Assembly: GCF_016461955.1 (NCBI RefSeq)
Contig: NZ_JADMNM010000012.1
Coordinates: forward strand, 1-56,073
DNA from: Qipengyuania sp. YIM B01966
GTDB lineage: Bacteria > Pseudomonadota > Alphaproteobacteria > Sphingomonadales > Sphingomonadaceae
Direction: 5' to 3'
DNA length: 56,073 nucleotides
Positions 43,801 to 52,807 of this stretch are shown here, piece by piece; position 1 is the stretch's first letter, and each line of letters begins with the position of its first letter. The translations under genes were made by a program, and so were the position numbers. The notes beneath the pieces were generated by a model. It was not told where the DNA came from. It searched no databases and saw only the letters and a program-made list of their open reading frames with translations.

Positions 43801-45846
43801 ATGACGATCTACTCCGCTCTTCGCCCCCGACGCCGCCGCAGCAGTTCCTACCGTTCCGCCGCCGCCTCATCGACATCCGCCGCGGAGCATCGGGTGTTCC
43901 TCCATGCCTGGTGCTCGGCCATCGATCGCATGACCTCGCGCCAGCTGCGCGGGCGTGGCAAGGACATGCTCGAGGTTTGGCACGATCATATCGACGATCC
44001 CGACCATGTCATGGACGATCCGGAAGATTTCGATAAGCTGACGACGCAGAACTACGTGCCGCTTCTCCGCAGCCTCGCCGACAAGCACGCTTTACCGAAG
44101 AAGCCCGGTCCGGCACCTCTCGATCGCCGCATTTCCTGGCTGGCCGCAACGCTCGGCCTCGATGATGTGGAAAAGGCCATCGTCAGCAGCGTCGCGCGAT
44201 ATGCGCTTTTCGAATGCTGGGAAAACTTCATCGATGCGCTGCCTGGACGCAATTCGAACTGCAGTGTCGGGCGCATTGCCTTCGCCAGTGGACTGTCGCC
44301 CTCTCGGGTCGAACAGCGGCTGGCAACCGGTTCGCGGTTGTGGAGCACGGGCCTGATCGAGCAGTCGCACGACGGGTCGATCGGCGCCAACGCCTTGCTA
44401 AGTTTCATTGCGGGCGTTCGTTCGGGACCTGCAAGCCTGCCAGGCCTCTTGATGCCGTCCGCCCCGCAGTCTTCGCTGACGTGGAGCGACTTCGATCATC
44501 TGGGTCCGCAGCGCGAGCTTGCCGAACGCCTCGTGGCGAGTAACGAAGGCGTGGCGATCCTCCTCTACGGTCCCCCTGGAACGGGCAAGAGCGAGTTCGC
44601 CCGCCTGCTTGCTTCCCGGCTTGGCCGCAAGGCAATCTTTGCCGGACTTTCCGACGATCGCGGAAGCGAACCCTCGCGGCGCGAGCGGATCGCTCATCTT
44701 TCCGTGCTGCGTGCGCTCACCCTGAATGATGACAGCAGGATCGTCGTGATGGACGAGGCCGACGATATCCTCGTGCTGGAAGAGCCCGGCGACCGCGAGC
44801 ATCGCTCGAAGCTGTGGCTCAACCGGTTGATCGAGGATGGCAAGCGCCCGACGATCTGGATCGTCAACGAACCGAGGATGCTGGAGGAGTCGATCGTCCG
44901 GCGAATGAGCCTTGCGCTCGAATTTCCTCGCCCGCCGCTGCACGTGCGCCGGAACATCGTGGGAAAGCACGCCAAGGCTGTCGGCATCGCAATGTCCGAA
45001 CAGGACCTCTCCCGCCTTGCCGCATTGCCGGCAGCACCCGCCATCCTCGCCTCCGCCATCCGCGGAGCCGGCAAGGCGCATGGGGACGCCGGGGACGCCC
45101 AGGCAATTGGCGAAGGGCTCGTTACGGTCATCCATGGCCGGCCTCCGGAGCCGTTCTCGCTTCCCGTGGCTTACGATCCGAACCTTTCGTCGGCGGACCA
45201 TGACCTTGCCGGTCTGGCCAAGCGCCTCGCAGCGTCGACGGCCCGCAACTGGTCCATGCTGCTTTCCGGTCCGAGTGGGACAGGGAAGAGCGCCTACGGT
45301 CGCCATCTGGCTGAACAGCTCGGCATCGAACTTATCGAAAAGCGGGGCTCCGACCTGCTTGGGATGTTCGTCGGCCAGACGGAAACGCAGATCGCACAGG
45401 CTTTTGCGGAAGCCGCGCGAGCCGGGGCACTGCTCCTGATCGACGAGGCAGACGACTTCTTGTCGGATCGCCGCGAAGCCCAGCGCGGGTGGGAGCGGAG
45501 CATGGTCAACGAGATGCTGCGCCAGATGGAGGCGCTCAAGGCGCCCTTCGTCGCAACCACGAACCTCGCCGACCGGCTCGATCCCGCGACCCGGCGGCGG
45601 TTTACGATGCATGCCGAGTTCCGTGCTCTCGATCCGAAGCGAGCGGCTATGCTGTTTTTGCGCTGGTTCGATGTGCCGCTGCCACGCGGTATCACCTTGC
45701 ATGGGCAGACCCCCGGTGATTTCGCGGTGATTGATAAGCGGCGCAAGCTACTCGATGAACGCGATCCGATGGTCATCGTCGGATGGCTGCGCGCCGAGGC
45801 AGAGGCGCGAGGCGAGGGGCGCAAGCCGATGGGGTTCGGGGCATGA
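43801..45846 (+). CDS. Tandem AAA+ ATPase
   Basis: A 681-aa protein with two AAA+ modules. The first has Walker A GPPGTGKS (257-264) and Walker B VVMDEADD (about 316). The second has GPSGTGKS (490-497), the pore-like LLGMFVGQTE, Walker B LLIDEADDFL (about 545) and the sensor ATTNLADRLDPATRRRF. The N-terminal 200 residues are an unassigned helical region with EHRVFLHAWCSAIDRM. Both ATP sites look intact. The stop overlaps the start of the ADP-ribosylglycohydrolase gene (ATGA), so the two form a unit. It may be a remodelling or sensing ATPase; no protease or nuclease is attached. Confidence 0.8.
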   Translation: MTIYSALRPRRRRSSSYRSAAASSTSAAEHRVFLHAWCSAIDRMTSRQLRGRGKDMLEVWHDHIDDPDHVMDDPEDFDKLTTQNYVPLLRSLADKHALPKKPGPAPLDRRISWLAATLGLDDVEKAIVSSVARYALFECWENFIDALPGRNSNCSVGRIAFASGLSPSRVEQRLATGSRLWSTGLIEQSHDGSIGANALLSFIAGVRSGPASLPGLLMPSAPQSSLTWSDFDHLGPQRELAERLVASNEGVAILLYGPPGTGKSEFARLLASRLGRKAIFAGLSDDRGSEPSRRERIAHLSVLRALTLNDDSRIVVMDEADDILVLEEPGDREHRSKLWLNRLIEDGKRPTIWIVNEPRMLEESIVRRMSLALEFPRPPLHVRRNIVGKHAKAVGIAMSEQDLSRLAALPAAPAILASAIRGAGKAHGDAGDAQAIGEGLVTVIHGRPPEPFSLPVAYDPNLSSADHDLAGLAKRLAASTARNWSMLLSGPSGTGKSAYGRHLAEQLGIELIEKRGSDLLGMFVGQTETQIAQAFAEAARAGALLLIDEADDFLSDRREAQRGWERSMVNEMLRQMEALKAPFVATTNLADRLDPATRRRFTMHAEFRALDPKRAAMLFLRWFDVPLPRGITLHGQTPGDFAVIDKRRKLLDERDPMVIVGWLRAEAEARGEGRKPMGFGA

Positions 45847-46802
45847 GCGGGGAGAGCAAAGCCATGCTCGACGAACAAATTAGAGACCGAGCGCGCGGCG
45901 CATTGCTGGGACTGGCAGTGGGCGACGCGGTGGGCACGACCCTCGAATTCAAGGCGCGCGACAGCTATGAGCCTCTGACCGACATGACCGGCGGCGGGCC
46001 ATTCCGCCTCGCGCCTGGCGTCTGGACCGACGATACCAGCATGGCCTTGGCGCTCGCCGAAAGCCTCGCCGAGCGCGGCGCACTCGATCCGGCCGATCTG
46101 ATGGAGCGCTTCGTGCGCTGGTGGCGGGATGGTGAATACAGTCCGACCGGCACCTGCTTCGACATCGGCATGACGACGCGCGCCGCGCTCGCGCGGTTCG
46201 AGCAGAGCGGCGATCCGATTGCCGGTTCACGCTCTCCCGACGCTGCCGGCAACGGCTCGTTGATGCGCCTCGCTCCCGTGGCAATTTACGGGTTGTCGGC
46301 TGGAGTTACGCCGATGCGCGAAGCGGCGAGGATACAGAGCGCCACTACCCATGCCGCGCGCGCCTGCCTCGATGCGTGCGAGGCGTGGAGCGTTATCGTC
46401 CACGCGGCGATCGGCGGCGCGTCGCCAGAGGATGCGATGAAGGCTGCCAGCACCCTCGATCTGACCGAGCCCATCGCAGCGATTGCCGAAGGTTCCTGGC
46501 AGGGCAAGCCGCGCGATGCGATCCGCAGCAGCGGCTATGTGGTCCACTCGTTCGAGGCAGCACTTTGGTGCGTGGGGCAGGGCGGCGATTTCCGAGAGGC
46601 GATACTGCGCGCGGCGAACCTGGGCGATGATGCCGACACCACCGCGGCGATTACCGGGCAGCTGATCGGCGCGCTGGTCGGTGAAACGGGTATCCCCGTT
46701 GAATGGCTGGACCGACTGGCTTGGCGCGAACGCATAAAGTGTGTGGCAGATCGCCTGGTTTCGTTGATGGATGGCAAATGTGAGTCCATCTACAAGACTT
46801 GA
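45843..46802 (+). CDS. ADP-ribosylglycohydrolase family protein
   Basis: A 319-aa protein of the DraG/ARH family that removes ADP-ribose from proteins or other targets. Signature parts: RARGALLGLAVGDAVGTTLEF, VWTDDTSMALALAESL (metal-binding Thr-Asp-Asp), SPTGTCFDIGMTTRAAL, NGSLMRLAPVAIYGL, AALWC and GDDADTTAAITGQLIGALVG (second metal-binding Asp-x-Asp-Thr). All metal ligands are present. The start overlaps the AAA+ gene. No ADP-ribosyltransferase is found in the cluster, so the substrate is unclear. Confidence 0.9.
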   Translation: MSGESKAMLDEQIRDRARGALLGLAVGDAVGTTLEFKARDSYEPLTDMTGGGPFRLAPGVWTDDTSMALALAESLAERGALDPADLMERFVRWWRDGEYSPTGTCFDIGMTTRAALARFEQSGDPIAGSRSPDAAGNGSLMRLAPVAIYGLSAGVTPMREAARIQSATTHAARACLDACEAWSVIVHAAIGGASPEDAMKAASTLDLTEPIAAIAEGSWQGKPRDAIRSSGYVVHSFEAALWCVGQGGDFREAILRAANLGDDADTTAAITGQLIGALVGETGIPVEWLDRLAWRERIKCVADRLVSLMDGKCESIYKT

Positions 46803-46854
46803 AGGGCCAGCATTTTGAGATTGAAAGCTTACGCCACCGTCTGCCTAGCGGGGT

Positions 46855-48357
46855 TCAGATCCTCGTCGATATCATGTCTCTAACCCAAAAATGTGTCCTA
46901 CCTTCCATAAAAGGCGAATGTCCTCGAACGCCCCTGAAAAAATTCGCCGGCCATTCGGACATTATCAATTCTGGGCGATTTCGCCCAACGATGGCGAACG
47001 TCCAGAATCGCGCCATCATACTGATATGGTCATCAGTCAGGTCAATAACCCTGCCAGCTTTTGCCGCTTCTGTTAGCGCACGCTGGATGGCCTTCCTTGC
47101 GACCGCGAGCGCTAGCTTTCGGTCCAGCATCAGACTTGCGCCGTCGTGGTTTAAACCGATTGCAGGCGTATCCCACAGTGCGAGAATTGCCGGGTCGAAG
47201 TTGTCGATCTGTGCGTAAGTACCCAGTTCCACCATGGTCGAAACGGGAGGCATGAAAGCCTCATCGTAAGGGGGAAGCTGATCGCTAGGCTGGAAATATG
47301 TTATGACATCATAGCCAGTCGCCCGTTGGTCGAAGTCAAGCCACATTATCGGTTTTACGCGACAGGTACGATCTTGCTCGGAGACGTCGTCGCTTTCTGC
47401 CTGAGCTGATTTCGGACGCATGTCTGGCGATAATAGATGTCCGTGTGCGGGTGCGGCTAGACAGTCGGCTTGTTCAGATGTGTAAGCCGCCTTTGGGTTC
47501 GAATTACCCGCGTCCACACCTGGTGACGTGTCGTCTAGATCGGCTGTTTCCGAAGGATTCATCGGGCCCTTGTAGTCGGTCTCTTCCATGTTGAACGGCG
47601 GCTCATCAGACGTGCTGTGATCGCACCGATTGTCGCGAAGTTCGTCGGTGTTTGAGGCCATCCCTTCCGCCGTGACTAATGTCTCCCTAAGCGCTTCGAG
47701 AACCTCGTCAGCATCCTTTTTCTTACCTTTGCGCGAGGTGCACCACGCCAGAAAATTGTCAACGGAAGGCGCGTCCTCCCGATCTGTTTGAGACCGCAAG
47801 AGCTCGTTAAATTCCAGCACGCGAGCTGTCACGGCACGACCCAAATCGAGAGCCTGAAAGGCTGCGTTTCGACGCTCCGTAAGCCCCGCGAAATGCACCA
47901 GCAACTCGTTCTCGAGCAGCGTCAGACGTGCGATCTTTGCCTCGTGTTCGGCCCGGATCCTGGCGACCAGGAGCAGCGCTCGTCGGACATAGTTTCGGTC
48001 CTCGACGATCGCCGCCATGGCCTTGGAACCGATCCGCATGGTGTCGCGCACAGCGGTGCGTTCGGGCACGTAGGCATGCTCCATGCGGTCGAACTTGCGC
48101 TTGTTTTTCTCGACCAACTCCATGGCCAGCGCCACCTGTTCGTCCGGATCCGCCTCGCTCAGGACGCTCGTCATATCGATCCCGGAGGTGAGCAGCCGAG
48201 AGAACAGTTTGCGGTCTTCGGGTTCGGTTACACCGAGCGTGTCGAGCCAAGCCTCGCGGCGCTGCTGATCCGCGGCGTATTGCCGTCGTGTCGGGCGACC
48301 TGCTTTCGCGCCCTGTCCACTGCCACTTCCTCCTTGCCCTGATCCCTCGTCGAACAT
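46855..48357 (-). CDS. Unrecognised protein divergent from the relaxase
   Basis: A 500-aa soluble protein. A Gly/Ser-rich start (about 25 residues) leads to a helical region (about 30-210) with many charged residues (RKLFSRLLTSGIDM, LVEKNKRKFDRMEHAY). A variable acidic middle follows, then a more ordered C-terminal domain (about 335-500) with VKPIMWLDFDQRATGYDVITYF and ARFWTFAIVGRNRPELIM. I know no family for it. It converges with the ADP-ribosylglycohydrolase gene 52 bases away and diverges from the relaxase, so it may be a relaxosome accessory or element-maintenance protein. That role is only a guess from position. Confidence 0.65.
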   Translation of the reverse strand: MFDEGSGQGGSGSGQGAKAGRPTRRQYAADQQRREAWLDTLGVTEPEDRKLFSRLLTSGIDMTSVLSEADPDEQVALAMELVEKNKRKFDRMEHAYVPERTAVRDTMRIGSKAMAAIVEDRNYVRRALLLVARIRAEHEAKIARLTLLENELLVHFAGLTERRNAAFQALDLGRAVTARVLEFNELLRSQTDREDAPSVDNFLAWCTSRKGKKKDADEVLEALRETLVTAEGMASNTDELRDNRCDHSTSDEPPFNMEETDYKGPMNPSETADLDDTSPGVDAGNSNPKAAYTSEQADCLAAPAHGHLLSPDMRPKSAQAESDDVSEQDRTCRVKPIMWLDFDQRATGYDVITYFQPSDQLPPYDEAFMPPVSTMVELGTYAQIDNFDPAILALWDTPAIGLNHDGASLMLDRKLALAVARKAIQRALTEAAKAGRVIDLTDDHISMMARFWTFAIVGRNRPELIMSEWPANFFRGVRGHSPFMEGRTHFWVRDMISTRI

Positions 48358-48522
48358 ATCCGCGGTCCCCGCATTTACGGTCGCGGGGCCACTCCCGCAC
48401 CTTCCTCAATGCAGTATAGGATGGGACGACGATTTTGGGGCATCGCCCCCATGATCGACGGAATACATTGTGGCCCGAAAAGCGGCCCCATCGCCATTGC
48501 AATGCGTGCAGGTGAGAAATGC

Positions 48523-48538
48523 TGTCGTGCACACGACA
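48523..48538. repeat. 16-bp near-perfect palindrome
   Basis: TGTCGTG-CA-CACGACA: two 7-base arms around two bases. It is about 165 bp before the start of the minus-strand gene and 325 bp before the relaxase start. It looks like an operator or an accessory-protein binding site. Confidence 0.6.
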
Positions 48539-48730
48539 AAATCCGCTTAAATGCCGTTTTCTCGCCGTTTCGGGGCCTAAACTCGGCTTTTCGAGCGTTT
48601 AACCCCCGATTTCGCGGCTTATTGCATCCATTGCGCTTTGAGCATATGCACACTTTCAAATACCGGCTGTCGGTCTGTAAGATCGGCCCACCCCCAGCCA
48701 AGCAAGGTCAATTTAACTTTCGCGCAATTC

Positions 48731-48766
48731 GTCTAAACTGCCGCACTCTGGTGCAGCAGTTTAGAC
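48731..48766. repeat. 36-nt hairpin, possible oriT inverted repeat
   Basis: Perfect 11-bp arms GTCTAAACTGC (48731-48741) and GCAGTTTAGAC (48756-48766) enclose a second stem GCAC/GTGC with loop TCTG, separated by one mismatch. No T run follows directly, so it is not a simple terminator. Such long inverted repeats beside a relaxase gene are typical of oriT regions. Confidence 0.6.
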
Positions 48767-48788
48767 AGCCACGCTCGCGTGGCTTTTT
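48767..48788 (+). terminator. Terminator-like hairpin upstream of the relaxase
   Basis: Stem AGCCACG / CGTGGCT (48767-48773 and 48778-48784) with loop CTCG and a T run (48784-48788). It directly abuts the 36-nt hairpin, 74 bp before the relaxase start. It may attenuate transcription into the relaxase gene. Confidence 0.55.
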
Positions 48789-48862
48789 CCGTCGTGTGCG
48801 GATGGGACGAGTTTTTTTACCAGGGCGCTTGTCGTTTCGGACGCTCGGTACAATAAGTTGGG

Positions 48863-51800
48863 ATGAAAGAGCAATCTCATCTCCCGCCCCCTTTCTCGGT
48901 CGCCGCTGAACTCCGTGCCCTGGAGGCCAAGGTCAACGCCTACATCGATGCCGGCACGATTGATGCGACCGGTGTCCCCTTGCAGCCAAAGCCGCCTGCG
49001 CCATCGACGAAGCTAGGCAAGACAGGCTCGGCGAAGAAGGGCCCGGCTGACGCGGTCCTAGCCCGACGATCCCTACTCGGTATCTTCGAGAGACGGATTG
49101 CCGACGGTCTGCCGCGCGACACGTACATCACGGGACAAGTTGGGGGCAAACCCATCATCGCTCGCGCACGAGTTGGTGAGCTCGACTGGACCGACGACGA
49201 GATCACGATCGTGCATCAGAAAGGCAACGTTCTGGCGCAGCGCACGCGGCTGCCTGTGCCGATCGTTCGCAACATCAAGGCGGTGTCGACAACCGGCATT
49301 GAGACGATCCATTTCAAGGTCACCTGGATCGTCAAACAGCCGAGCCAATCTGGCAAAGACGGCGACGTGGATCAGCGCGCCAGTAGTCACACCATTTACA
49401 TCGAACGCGAGGGCGCCGTCGTCATCGTCGTCGAGCCCGAAATGGACAAGGTCGATGCAGCCAAGCCCATCGAAAACCAGAGCCAAAACGCCGCACGATC
49501 GGCTACCGAAGCCGACCCCTATATCGACCGAGATGAGGTCGTTCCCGTTGCGGTAAACGGACGCAAGCTTCTCTACACGAACATCTCCGATGATCCCCAC
49601 ACACGCGCACTGTTCTGGCGCGCGGTGGAGAAGCACGAACGCGACCCCGGTGTGGACCGGATGACTCTCGACTTGGGCAAGTGCGGCTTGCTCATGAAAA
49701 AGGTTGCGCAGGCGCCGGACTGCCCACCCAAGTTCGTCGAAGAATTCTACAAGATTGTCGGCAAGACTGGACCGCAAACGATCGAGACCGGCAGCAATGA
49801 CATGGTCATCGAGATCATGCGCGCGCACGGCGAGGATGTGGTCCCGGAGTTTCCGAAAAAGGGTGAGCCCAAATTCAAAAAAGAGGACCGCCTCGAGCAG
49901 TTCGGCTATTCATTCACGACGCCGCGGCACGGCCGTGTGCAGTACCGGATCGAAGCCGCGCTGCCGTCCGATCTATCGATCGGCCAGATGGAGCAGGTGC
50001 TCGCCGAAATGTGCGCCATGCTGGAGAAGATTGACCTGCCATACGTGGCCGTCATCCATAAGCCCGATCACAACAATCACGACGACAACTGGCACATCCA
50101 CATCCTCTTTCACGATCAGCCCGCCAAGCTTTTCACGGGGCTAGAAACCGATCACCTTGCGCCGCTCCGCGCTAACGCCAGCGAAAAGGAAATTGAAGAG
50201 CACGAGCGGCTGCGCAGAGTCCTCAGGGACGCTGCCGACGAGAAGATCAGCGAGCCCCGCTGGGATTTCGAAATCGAGGAGAATTTTTTTGACACGGGTC
50301 GACACCCAAGGACGCGCAAACCATTCGCCCAGAACAAGGTGCGCGAGGTAAATCACCCTAGCTACATCACCGAGCTGAGGAAGGCTTATGCCGGCTTCTG
50401 CAACGATCAACTGCGCATTGCCGGCAGCCATCGCAAGGTGAGCCATCTGGGCTTTGAGGATCTGAAGATAGACCGCAAGCCCGCCGAGAAACTTTACACT
50501 GCGGCAACCCGCCTTGAACGCTTCGGCGTTCCCACGACGAAGGGCATCGAAAACGAGCGACACGAGGCGCAGTATTGCATCACCCAGATTCGCAACGGGC
50601 GTGACAAGGCGCTGGTCGATCTCGAGGCAAAGACCGCACGTTGGCGGGCACGATCCTTGTTCGATAACGCGGCCCCATCGCGCGCGAGATACGATGCCAC
50701 CATTGATACCTTCGAGAACGGCAAGCGTGCCGCCATCGACAAGCGGTTCATGGCCGATTTCATCGAACTTCAGCTGGAGCGCTGCGCCTCGCGCGCGCGC
50801 GCCGTCATCGACAACTGCAGCCGCATTCTTCGTGCAATCGCCGATGGTGAGGCCGCACCAAAGGACGTGCGCCAACGGCTCGCCTACCTGAAGCGTCGCA
50901 CGGAAGCCGAGGCGCATCTCGCGGCCACCGAGAGGCACTTCTCCAGTGAGTACCAGCGCGTCGAAGTTCTGCGCATGGAAGCGAAGCAGGAGGCTCTCGA
51001 AACCGACGCGCTCGGGTGGCGTATCGACGATGCACAACAGATCGAGACCGCGATCGATTGCATGGCGTTGGTGGCGACCTCGGCCGTGACGAGATACCCC
51101 GATATGCTGGAAGCTGTCGCCAAGCTTCGGAGCATCGATAACGATACCATTCTTCCCGACTTGGGCGATGCGATGGAGCGCTGGACAAGCATCTCGGAAT
51201 TGATGCGAGAGCGGCGGGAATCCGACGCGGCGCAAGCGCCGCTGCAGGAGCCATCCGCGGCGGTAGCGGAGGAGACACCTAAGCCCGCATTGAAGACAGA
51301 TATCGCGGTCGATAATGTCGGCAAGGTCGACACCGGACGCAGCGGTGGTCCAGCGGTGTCGGAAGCCCTCTCTGACGTCGAAATGGGATTACCCGCTGTT
51401 GAGGCAAGCAGGAGCGCGAGCACCTCCCCGTCGCCGCCAGTTCCCGCTACGCAATCGACCGACACGCAGGAGCCTCAGCCGCCCATCCTTCGCATCAATC
51501 CGGCTCCTGCTTCGCGCCCCGCCATGCCGGTGTCTCTGGTATCTCCGGCAGCAGTGAACCCGCCCCAGACGCAGCTTGAGATTGGTGAAGTTGCGCCGAG
51601 GCCGGTCCAGCCGAAGGAAGGACCTCTGGCGGTTGAACCGACAGAAACAGAGAGACCGACAACCGCGGCCGCAGTCGGGCGTCCTATCGAACCAGACAGC
51701 CGTCCGAACCCTTCACAAACCCAGCGCGCGGAAACTCCTTCAACCGATGCGCCCCATGCGCCGGTCTCAGGAGATGGCCAGGCCATCCCCGCGCCAACCC

Positions 51801-52807
51801 GGACGACAACATCGCCGCCCGTTGCAGGCGAAGGAGACGAGGCTAAATCGGTCGACGCCGGTACGGCGCCAGACGAGCAGATGTCCGAGAAAAAGGGCAA
51901 TGTCAGCGACGGTCCGCAAGGGCACGCTCAAGAGATGGCTTCATCGAATACGCGGGCGATAAAGCCGAGGCCCGCTGGCGGGTCGGCTACAGATCGGAAC
52001 GGCATCGTGTCCACAACACTCGATACTGCGGCCACGGGTCCCACTTCTTCTATCGCGGCCGCGGGTGGTGGACAAGGGGCAGCGACAGCCGCCTCCCAAC
52101 CAAAGCGCAGATCAAAGCTGTTCGATGCCGTGGCAGCATCGGCCAGGGCAAGGAAAGCAGAACAGGAGAAACTGAAACATCATCGAATGACACAGCAAGT
52201 GGAATCAAGTGATCCACCTGCAGCTAGGGACCCTTCTTCTCCGCCATCGGCGGGCATGGGAGAAGCTATGCCGGCTGCTCCTTCAGATTTGCGGGATCCC
52301 AATCGCCAGCGGTCAGTCCCGGACACGGCATCGCCACAGCTTGGCATGCCCGGCTTGGGCGATGAGGTCTCGCCTGAGCCGTTACACGTGCCTCCATCCA
52401 AGGGCCTGACAGCTTTGGAAGAGGTTGACGAGCACACGACCAATCACCCGGCTCCGCGGGATGAGGCATTCGATAAAGAGGCTGAGCGAGTCCGCATTGC
52501 GAATACTCGCCTCGGAAGTCGTGGAAAATACATTGAGCGAAAGTGGGGTCTGAACGACTTTATCGACGCATGGATAGACGCGGACATTGACGGTGACGAT
52601 GCAGCCTTGCTGCAAGCTCTTGCGGACGTGCGAGCAGACCCCGCAGCCCATGAGATAGCCGCACAGTTCGTGCCCTATCACTTGAAGCAGTTCGATTGGC
52701 TGGACGCTGTCAAGAACGCTGAGCAATCGAGTGGGCAGCAGGCGGGTGATAACGGACGCCGCGCCGATCTCTCGCGTGACCGGGGCCGGGATATCACAGA
52801 CACATAG
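48863..52807 (+). CDS. Giant MobA/MobL-like relaxase
   Basis: A 1314-aa protein. The relaxase-like part is about residues 360-430: YRIEAALPSDLSIGQMEQVL, then IHKPDHN and the histidine cluster NWHIHILFHD (His411, His413), the metal-binding H-x-H of MobA/MobL enzymes. About 350 residues of unassigned sequence precede it, whereas in usual members the catalytic domain starts at the N-terminus with a Tyr motif. Residues 500-790 are helical. A Pro/Ala/Ser-rich disordered part (about 795-1210) and a small C-terminal domain follow (KYIERKWGLNDFIDAW). The nicking Tyr is not identified, so activity is inferred from the histidine motif and the oriT-like spacer. Confidence 0.7.
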   Translation: MKEQSHLPPPFSVAAELRALEAKVNAYIDAGTIDATGVPLQPKPPAPSTKLGKTGSAKKGPADAVLARRSLLGIFERRIADGLPRDTYITGQVGGKPIIARARVGELDWTDDEITIVHQKGNVLAQRTRLPVPIVRNIKAVSTTGIETIHFKVTWIVKQPSQSGKDGDVDQRASSHTIYIEREGAVVIVVEPEMDKVDAAKPIENQSQNAARSATEADPYIDRDEVVPVAVNGRKLLYTNISDDPHTRALFWRAVEKHERDPGVDRMTLDLGKCGLLMKKVAQAPDCPPKFVEEFYKIVGKTGPQTIETGSNDMVIEIMRAHGEDVVPEFPKKGEPKFKKEDRLEQFGYSFTTPRHGRVQYRIEAALPSDLSIGQMEQVLAEMCAMLEKIDLPYVAVIHKPDHNNHDDNWHIHILFHDQPAKLFTGLETDHLAPLRANASEKEIEEHERLRRVLRDAADEKISEPRWDFEIEENFFDTGRHPRTRKPFAQNKVREVNHPSYITELRKAYAGFCNDQLRIAGSHRKVSHLGFEDLKIDRKPAEKLYTAATRLERFGVPTTKGIENERHEAQYCITQIRNGRDKALVDLEAKTARWRARSLFDNAAPSRARYDATIDTFENGKRAAIDKRFMADFIELQLERCASRARAVIDNCSRILRAIADGEAAPKDVRQRLAYLKRRTEAEAHLAATERHFSSEYQRVEVLRMEAKQEALETDALGWRIDDAQQIETAIDCMALVATSAVTRYPDMLEAVAKLRSIDNDTILPDLGDAMERWTSISELMRERRESDAAQAPLQEPSAAVAEETPKPALKTDIAVDNVGKVDTGRSGGPAVSEALSDVEMGLPAVEASRSASTSPSPPVPATQSTDTQEPQPPILRINPAPASRPAMPVSLVSPAAVNPPQTQLEIGEVAPRPVQPKEGPLAVEPTETERPTTAAAVGRPIEPDSRPNPSQTQRAETPSTDAPHAPVSGDGQAIPAPTRTTTSPPVAGEGDEAKSVDAGTAPDEQMSEKKGNVSDGPQGHAQEMASSNTRAIKPRPAGGSATDRNGIVSTTLDTAATGPTSSIAAAGGGQGAATAASQPKRRSKLFDAVAASARARKAEQEKLKHHRMTQQVESSDPPAARDPSSPPSAGMGEAMPAAPSDLRDPNRQRSVPDTASPQLGMPGLGDEVSPEPLHVPPSKGLTALEEVDEHTTNHPAPRDEAFDKEAERVRIANTRLGSRGKYIERKWGLNDFIDAWIDADIDGDDAALLQALADVRADPAAHEIAAQFVPYHLKQFDWLDAVKNAEQSSGQQAGDNGRRADLSRDRGRDITDT

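Larger units (their letters stand above)
48358..48862. other. 505-bp divergent spacer; candidate oriT and promoters
   Basis: No gene is seen. The spacer separates a minus-strand gene from the relaxase and is full of symmetric sequence. It has a 16-bp palindrome (48523-48538), a 36-nt hairpin (48731-48766), a terminator-like hairpin (48767-48788), an 11-bp direct repeat GGATGGGACGA (48419 and 48800), and on the minus strand the core GCGCCCT (48822-48828), shared with nic regions of Q-type plasmids. Being next to the relaxase, it is the natural place for oriT and for control of both genes. No nic site can be fixed from sequence alone. Confidence 0.5.

Noticed and set aside
27217-46802. BREX or DISARM system
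   Set aside because: A methyltransferase and helicases are present, but no PglZ-type phosphatase, BrxC-like ATPase, DUF1998 or phospholipase-D gene is seen.
48545-48620. Imperfect tandem 30-base units (TTAAAT...GTTTC and CTAAAC...GTTTA)
   Set aside because: Only about half of the positions agree, too weak to call iterons or a repeat array.
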